Shown here piece by piece: positions 59,985 to 64,000 of a stretch of 64,000 nt of DNA. The position numbers and the translations under genes were made by a program. The DNA lies in assembly GCF_003144035.1 (NCBI RefSeq), contig NZ_QFWT01000014.1, positions 1 through 64,000 on the forward strand, written 5' to 3'. The DNA is from Vibrio albus. Lineage in GTDB: Bacteria; Pseudomonadota; Gammaproteobacteria; Enterobacterales; Vibrionaceae. Within the stretch, counting starts at the first letter, position 1. Each line of letters begins with the position of its first letter. Below the pieces are notes generated by a model. It was given only the letters and a program-made list of their open reading frames with translations, searched no databases and had not been told where the DNA came from.

Positions 59985-60950
59985 ATGAGTAACCAGAAGG
60001 TGGTGACCGATCCCGACCCACTTACGCTTCTGCCAGAAACGCTGGCAGAGCCTGTGTATGGTTTCCTTAGCTATCTGAAAAATGAAAAGGGGCTCAGCCC
60101 GCATACCCGTAAAAACTATCACCATCAGTTAGGAATAATAGCCACCCATCTCCATCAGTCGGGTGTCACACAGTGGCGTCAGGTTGACCCGGCCAAAATC
60201 AGGCTGCTTATTGCCACCGGGCAACAAGCCGGATTAAAGGCAAGCAGCCAGGCCACACGACTGTCATCACTGCGCAGTTTTTTTGATTTTCTGATCCAGA
60301 AAAAGGAACTGTCGGCCAACCCGGCCAAAGGCATTTCCGGCCCTAAAAAACAGAAGCCATTACCCAAAAACCTGGATGTGGACGAAATGGATCAGCTGCT
60401 TAGCGTCGACCTGAGCGATCCACTGTCGGTCAGAGACCGGGCCATGATGGAGCTGCTATACGGAGCAGGTATTCGTCTGGCAGAACTGGCCAGTCTGAAT
60501 GTACAGGATATTCATCCTGATGGTGAGGAAATCAGGGTTATCGGTAAAGGGAATAAAGAGCGTAAAGTCCCCTTTTCCGGTCAGGCCTGCGAATGGGTTC
60601 AACTGTGGCTGACCATGCGTCGTACCTTGCTAAAAGATACTCAGGAGCCCGCGCTGTTTCTCTCCCGGCTGGGCAAACGCATTTCACACCGCAACGTACA
60701 GAAACGGATGGCTGAATGGGGCCTGAAACAACACGTCTCCAGTCATATCAGCCCGCATAAACTGCGTCACTCCTTTGCGACGCATATCCTGGAATCCAGC
60801 AATAATCTCCGGGCAGTACAGGAGCTGTTGGGACACGAAAACATTTCCACGACTCAGGTATATACCCACCTGGATTTCCAGCATCTGGCCCAGGTATACG
60901 ATAAAGCTCACCCGAGAGCGAAAAAAGACAAACCCACGGAAACGGAATAA
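59985..60950 (+). CDS. xerC: Tyrosine recombinase XerC
   Basis: 321 residues from the ATG at 59985 (MSNQKVV); the frame is open from 59958. With XerD it resolves chromosome dimers at dif. The core-binding domain (FLSYLKNEKGLSPHTRKNY) and the catalytic residues Arg in YGAGIRLAEL, Lys in GKGNKERKV, HKLRHSFA, GHENISTT and nucleophile Tyr in QVYTHLD are intact. Distinct from the island integrase by length and context. Confidence 0.97.
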   Translation: MSNQKVVTDPDPLTLLPETLAEPVYGFLSYLKNEKGLSPHTRKNYHHQLGIIATHLHQSGVTQWRQVDPAKIRLLIATGQQAGLKASSQATRLSSLRSFFDFLIQKKELSANPAKGISGPKKQKPLPKNLDVDEMDQLLSVDLSDPLSVRDRAMMELLYGAGIRLAELASLNVQDIHPDGEEIRVIGKGNKERKVPFSGQACEWVQLWLTMRRTLLKDTQEPALFLSRLGKRISHRNVQKRMAEWGLKQHVSSHISPHKLRHSFATHILESSNNLRAVQELLGHENISTTQVYTHLDFQHLAQVYDKAHPRAKKDKPTETE

Positions 60951-60961
60951 AGCAGGTTCAT

Positions 60962-61687
60962 ATGCAGTTTTACCGCCGCCCCTCACCCATACAGGCAATG
61001 AGTTTCGATCTGGACGATACCCTATATGATAACCGTCCGGTTATCGAGCGACTGGAGCAGGAGATGATCGTCTGGCTGCACAATCACCATCCTCTGACGG
61101 CGACACTCCCGTTAAACGCCTGGAGTAAGCTTAAACAGGATATCGCCACGGCCAGTCCGCAGCTCAGGCACGACGTCACCTTATGGCGGAAAATGCAGAT
61201 CAAGCATGGGCTCATACAGTTAGGGTATTCAGAGTCAAGTGCAGAGACAGCGTCTGAGGCCGCCATACAACAGGTACTCTGGCTGCGGAATCAGGTGGAT
61301 GTGCCTGACAATACCCATAACGTTATGGCTGAACTGGCAGCCAAAATCCCCCTGGTTGCCATCACAAACGGCAATGTCGACCCACACCGGATCGGTCTGG
61401 GCGACTATTTCCAGCTTATTCTGAAAGCGGGCCCGGACGGACGTTCCAAGCCTTTTGCTGATATGTTTTCACAGGCCGCCGAGTTTTTAGAGCTCCCTCC
61501 GGAGAATATCCTGCACATTGGCGATCACCTGAAAACAGATGTTACCGGTGCGCTACATGCCGGTTTTCAGGCATGCTGGATTAATGACCAGAAAAAAAAC
61601 ATTATCACAGAGAAATACAGCCGCTTATTACCTCATATTGAAATTAATCGTCTGGAAGAGCTTCTCTTGTTGCCTGAGCATCAATAA
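60962..61687 (+). CDS. yigB: HAD-family FMN/sugar phosphatase YigB
   Basis: 241 residues: motif I SFDLDDTLYDN, motif II AITNGN, motif III Lys in GRSKPFADMF, motif IV HIGDHLKTDVTGA. YigB dephosphorylates FMN (riboflavin pathway) and related phosphates. It lies 11 bases after xerC and is likely the last gene of the lysA operon. Confidence 0.93.
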   Translation: MQFYRRPSPIQAMSFDLDDTLYDNRPVIERLEQEMIVWLHNHHPLTATLPLNAWSKLKQDIATASPQLRHDVTLWRKMQIKHGLIQLGYSESSAETASEAAIQQVLWLRNQVDVPDNTHNVMAELAAKIPLVAITNGNVDPHRIGLGDYFQLILKAGPDGRSKPFADMFSQAAEFLELPPENILHIGDHLKTDVTGALHAGFQACWINDQKKNIITEKYSRLLPHIEINRLEELLLLPEHQ

Positions 61688-61841
61688 AAAATGCCCTTAC
61701 CACCATGGAAATGACGTCTTAACCTAAAATTTACAGAAAATAATACTATTCTTAATAAAAAGTGATCTATAACTGGTTATCCAATCGCTTTTTTACGGCA
61801 TAGTATGACACTTGCTGTCTGTAACTCATTGAACATTTTAG

Positions 61842-64000
61842 ATGCAATCCATTTCATTTTTGGTTTCGAACCCAGACCAACTGCATGAAAAACTGTATGG
61901 CCTAACTCAGCCTTCCGGGACCTCACTCCTTATCCAGATTTATTCGACGCAATCTCCGGATCTGGTTGCTGAATATAGCCGGCAGTTATCGGCTGTACTC
62001 CCTGAAGCCGTCACTATTGGCCAAAGCACCCGTTGTCTGATTAACGACGGTGAGCTTTGCCCATATGGCACCTTGGTGTTACTGACCACCTTTACGACAG
62101 CGAGCCTCACTTCCGCAGCACAGCTCTACTCTATGGACTACGCCAGTGACAGCCTGTCTCTGGAGCAACAGTTACGCATCAGCCCGAGTACCAAAGCGAT
62201 TATCAGCTTTGCGGAACCAGTAAAAGAAAATGAGCAGCTACTCTATTCCGCATTTAATGCGAATGCCTTAAGTATCCCTGTCGCCGGAGGGATTGCTGAT
62301 CATACTGAATATGGGCACTGGGTCCTGTCAGGCAACAGCATCATTCGCAACGGGTATGTCGCGGTTGCGATACATAGCGAACAGCTGCATGTATGGCAGA
62401 ATCACTTCCATGAATGGAATGCTATTGGCAGACAGTTTACGGTGACGGCTGCGCAAGATAACCGGGTACTGTCACTGGATAATCAGCCCGTCCATGATAT
62501 CTACAACCGCTACCTGGCAGACAATCACACGATTCATTTTCAGCATATTAAACATTTCCCTTTATTGCGGGGCGAACACGAGCAGCAGAATATTTTTTTT
62601 CCGGCCCGGGTGCATAAAGACGGCTCTATCGAGTTTAAGGAACCAACGGATACTCTGCATACTCCCCTGTCGGTCGGAGACGAAGTCCGGTTCTGCTACA
62701 ACCACCCCTCTCTGACGATTGAGCAGGTACGTCTCAGCGCGTATCAACTCAGTGAAGAATTTCCGGAGAGCATTTTTGTGTATAACTGCTCTTCCCGGCT
62801 GGCCTTTATGCCGGGAAATAATGAGATAACCCCGTTTGATACCATCAGTAAAGCTCAGGGAACTTATTGCTCCGGAGAGCTATGCCGGGATAATAAACAA
62901 CAAAAGATCGTCCATCACAGCCTGACTTACCTGGCCATGCGCGAAGGTGACCTTCCTCCGGGGCACACACCGGCACCGATTCCGGAAAATAAGAACCCAA
63001 TTTCCCCTCTGTTCTCTCTGATCCGCAATGCGATTAACGATATTGATGCGATGCAGAAGAATATGGAGCAACAGCTGGCAGAAAAAACGCAGAAACTGAC
63101 CGACAGTTATCGCATAGAACACCGTACAGGACTGCCTAACCGCGTGGCTTTGAAAGAGCGGCTCGCGACCATGTCGCTTTACGAGCACCTTATCTGCATT
63201 AAATTAAATAATTTTACTCATATTAATGAAAAATACGGCTATCAGGTTGGCGATCAGCTCCTGAGGGATCTCAGTGATTACAACAAAGTTCAGCTAGAGG
63301 AAAAGATCGGCGACGCCATTCAGCTGTTCAGTATTGGGGTGGGTGAATGGGCGGCTTTATTTAAATCCGGCTCAAGCAGCGCAGCGTTACGCCGGCGATT
63401 TTATGAGTTTGCCGAACAGATAGAACACATCAACTTTAAACCTCATGGTCTGTCAGAGATAGATTACCTCTCCGTTTCAGTGACAGGTGGTCTGTTCAGC
63501 CGGCGTGACTATCCCGGAGCTTCCATTGACGAGATACTGCTGAAGTCCATCGAAGCGCGCCGCCATGCGATGAAGAACAACCGGCACATGTGCAACGCTA
63601 AAATTCTGCAGCACGAAATAAACTCCAAACGTTCTCAGTTAAGCTGGCTCTCCCGTGTCAGCCGTGCGGTGGTTAATAATCAGGTTATCGCTTATGCCCA
63701 GCCAATCGTTGAAGCCTATGATCACCGAACCTCTTCTCTGGAGTGCCTGGTCCGTATCAGAGAAGATGACCAGATCATCCCTCCCGGGAAGTTTCTGCCC
63801 GTCATCGAAGGTACCCATATGTACACCCGCCTCAGCCGACAGATGATCAACACAACTTTTGAGCTGATGAGAACCCGTACCGAATCCTTTTCTATCAACT
63901 TGTCACCTCAGGATATGATGAGTGACAACACTATTCAGTTACTGGAAAAACACCTTATCACAATGGCAACTCCTCATAGAGTCGGTCTTGAGGTTCTTGA
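61842..64000 (+). CDS. FIST-GGDEF-EAL signalling protein, 3' part beyond the window
   Basis: Open from the ATG at 61842 to the window end (at least 719 codons). Residues about 15-370 are FIST-N and FIST-C ligand-sensing domains (VAGGIADHTEYG, YAVAIHS-type YVAVAIHSEQLHVW). A short coiled coil leads to a GGDEF domain (about 420-580) whose signature is degraded to GVGEWA, so it should not make c-di-GMP. The EAL domain that starts at about 610 has ECLVR for EALVR and keeps the metal-binding residues seen so far (Glu of ECL, Asn of INLSPQ, Glu of LEVLE), so phosphodiesterase activity is plausible. VC0130-type genes occupy this place in V. cholerae. Confidence 0.85.
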   Translation, partial: MQSISFLVSNPDQLHEKLYGLTQPSGTSLLIQIYSTQSPDLVAEYSRQLSAVLPEAVTIGQSTRCLINDGELCPYGTLVLLTTFTTASLTSAAQLYSMDYASDSLSLEQQLRISPSTKAIISFAEPVKENEQLLYSAFNANALSIPVAGGIADHTEYGHWVLSGNSIIRNGYVAVAIHSEQLHVWQNHFHEWNAIGRQFTVTAAQDNRVLSLDNQPVHDIYNRYLADNHTIHFQHIKHFPLLRGEHEQQNIFFPARVHKDGSIEFKEPTDTLHTPLSVGDEVRFCYNHPSLTIEQVRLSAYQLSEEFPESIFVYNCSSRLAFMPGNNEITPFDTISKAQGTYCSGELCRDNKQQKIVHHSLTYLAMREGDLPPGHTPAPIPENKNPISPLFSLIRNAINDIDAMQKNMEQQLAEKTQKLTDSYRIEHRTGLPNRVALKERLATMSLYEHLICIKLNNFTHINEKYGYQVGDQLLRDLSDYNKVQLEEKIGDAIQLFSIGVGEWAALFKSGSSSAALRRRFYEFAEQIEHINFKPHGLSEIDYLSVSVTGGLFSRRDYPGASIDEILLKSIEARRHAMKNNRHMCNAKILQHEINSKRSQLSWLSRVSRAVVNNQVIAYAQPIVEAYDHRTSSLECLVRIREDDQIIPPGKFLPVIEGTHMYTRLSRQMINTTFELMRTRTESFSINLSPQDMMSDNTIQLLEKHLITMATPHRVGLEVL

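Noticed and set aside
1..64000. CRISPR arrays and tRNA genes
   Set aside because: No regularly spaced repeats and no cloverleaf-type sequences were noticed on either strand; the only RNA gene seen is the 16S 5' end.

Overview
The window is gammaproteobacterial, most probably Vibrionaceae. The 5' end of the 16S gene at the left edge has a Vibrio-like start. The chromosomal gene order (rrn-murI-btuB-trmA / yijD-fabR-lexA-plsB-ubiA-ubiC / glpG-rpoH-ftsXEY-rsmD / hemYXDC-cyaA-cyaY-lptM-lysA-dapF-xerC) is the one established for Vibrio chromosome 1 and, in part, E. coli. All identifications come from reading motifs and neighbourhoods; no search was run.

Layout. 1-5486: start of a leftward rRNA operon with tandem promoters and boxA, an RRM protein, murI, a B12-riboswitch-controlled btuB, then trmA. 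5441-27880: a mobile genomic island of about 22.4 kb inserted in the 3' end of trmA, bounded by an 18-bp direct repeat. It carries a tyrosine integrase, three AlpA regulators, a RadC-like protein, two DUF2787 proteins, a YagK/YfjJ-type Rep-like protein, a MatP-like coiled-coil protein, a lipoprotein and signalling genes. 27924-64000: core genome with housekeeping operons, an arsJ/GAPDH arsenic operon, the haem operon and divergent cyaA, the lysA-dapF-xerC run, and a FIST-GGDEF-EAL gene cut by the window edge.

The most interesting part is island segment 8364-13900. Two close copies of alpA and its upstream repeat, in the same orientation, bracket five genes: a single-domain voltage-gated ion channel, an HNH-like protein with a membrane domain, a glycine-zipper/TerB-like protein, a WYL-domain regulator of BrxR/CapW type with a perfect 9-5-9 inverted repeat at its promoter, and a small protein sharing the MSFWK N terminus of the TerB protein. 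Just outside is a GHKL ATPase fused to a PD-(D/E)XK-like nuclease. I read this as a candidate, possibly undescribed, anti-phage or stress-response cassette; that is inference from domains and context.

Other points: an RNase H-like gene with an in-frame TGA and lost catalytic residues, a cluster of DnaA boxes downstream of rpoH, a terminator inside the ars operon, and a TTG-started cyaA with a CRP site.
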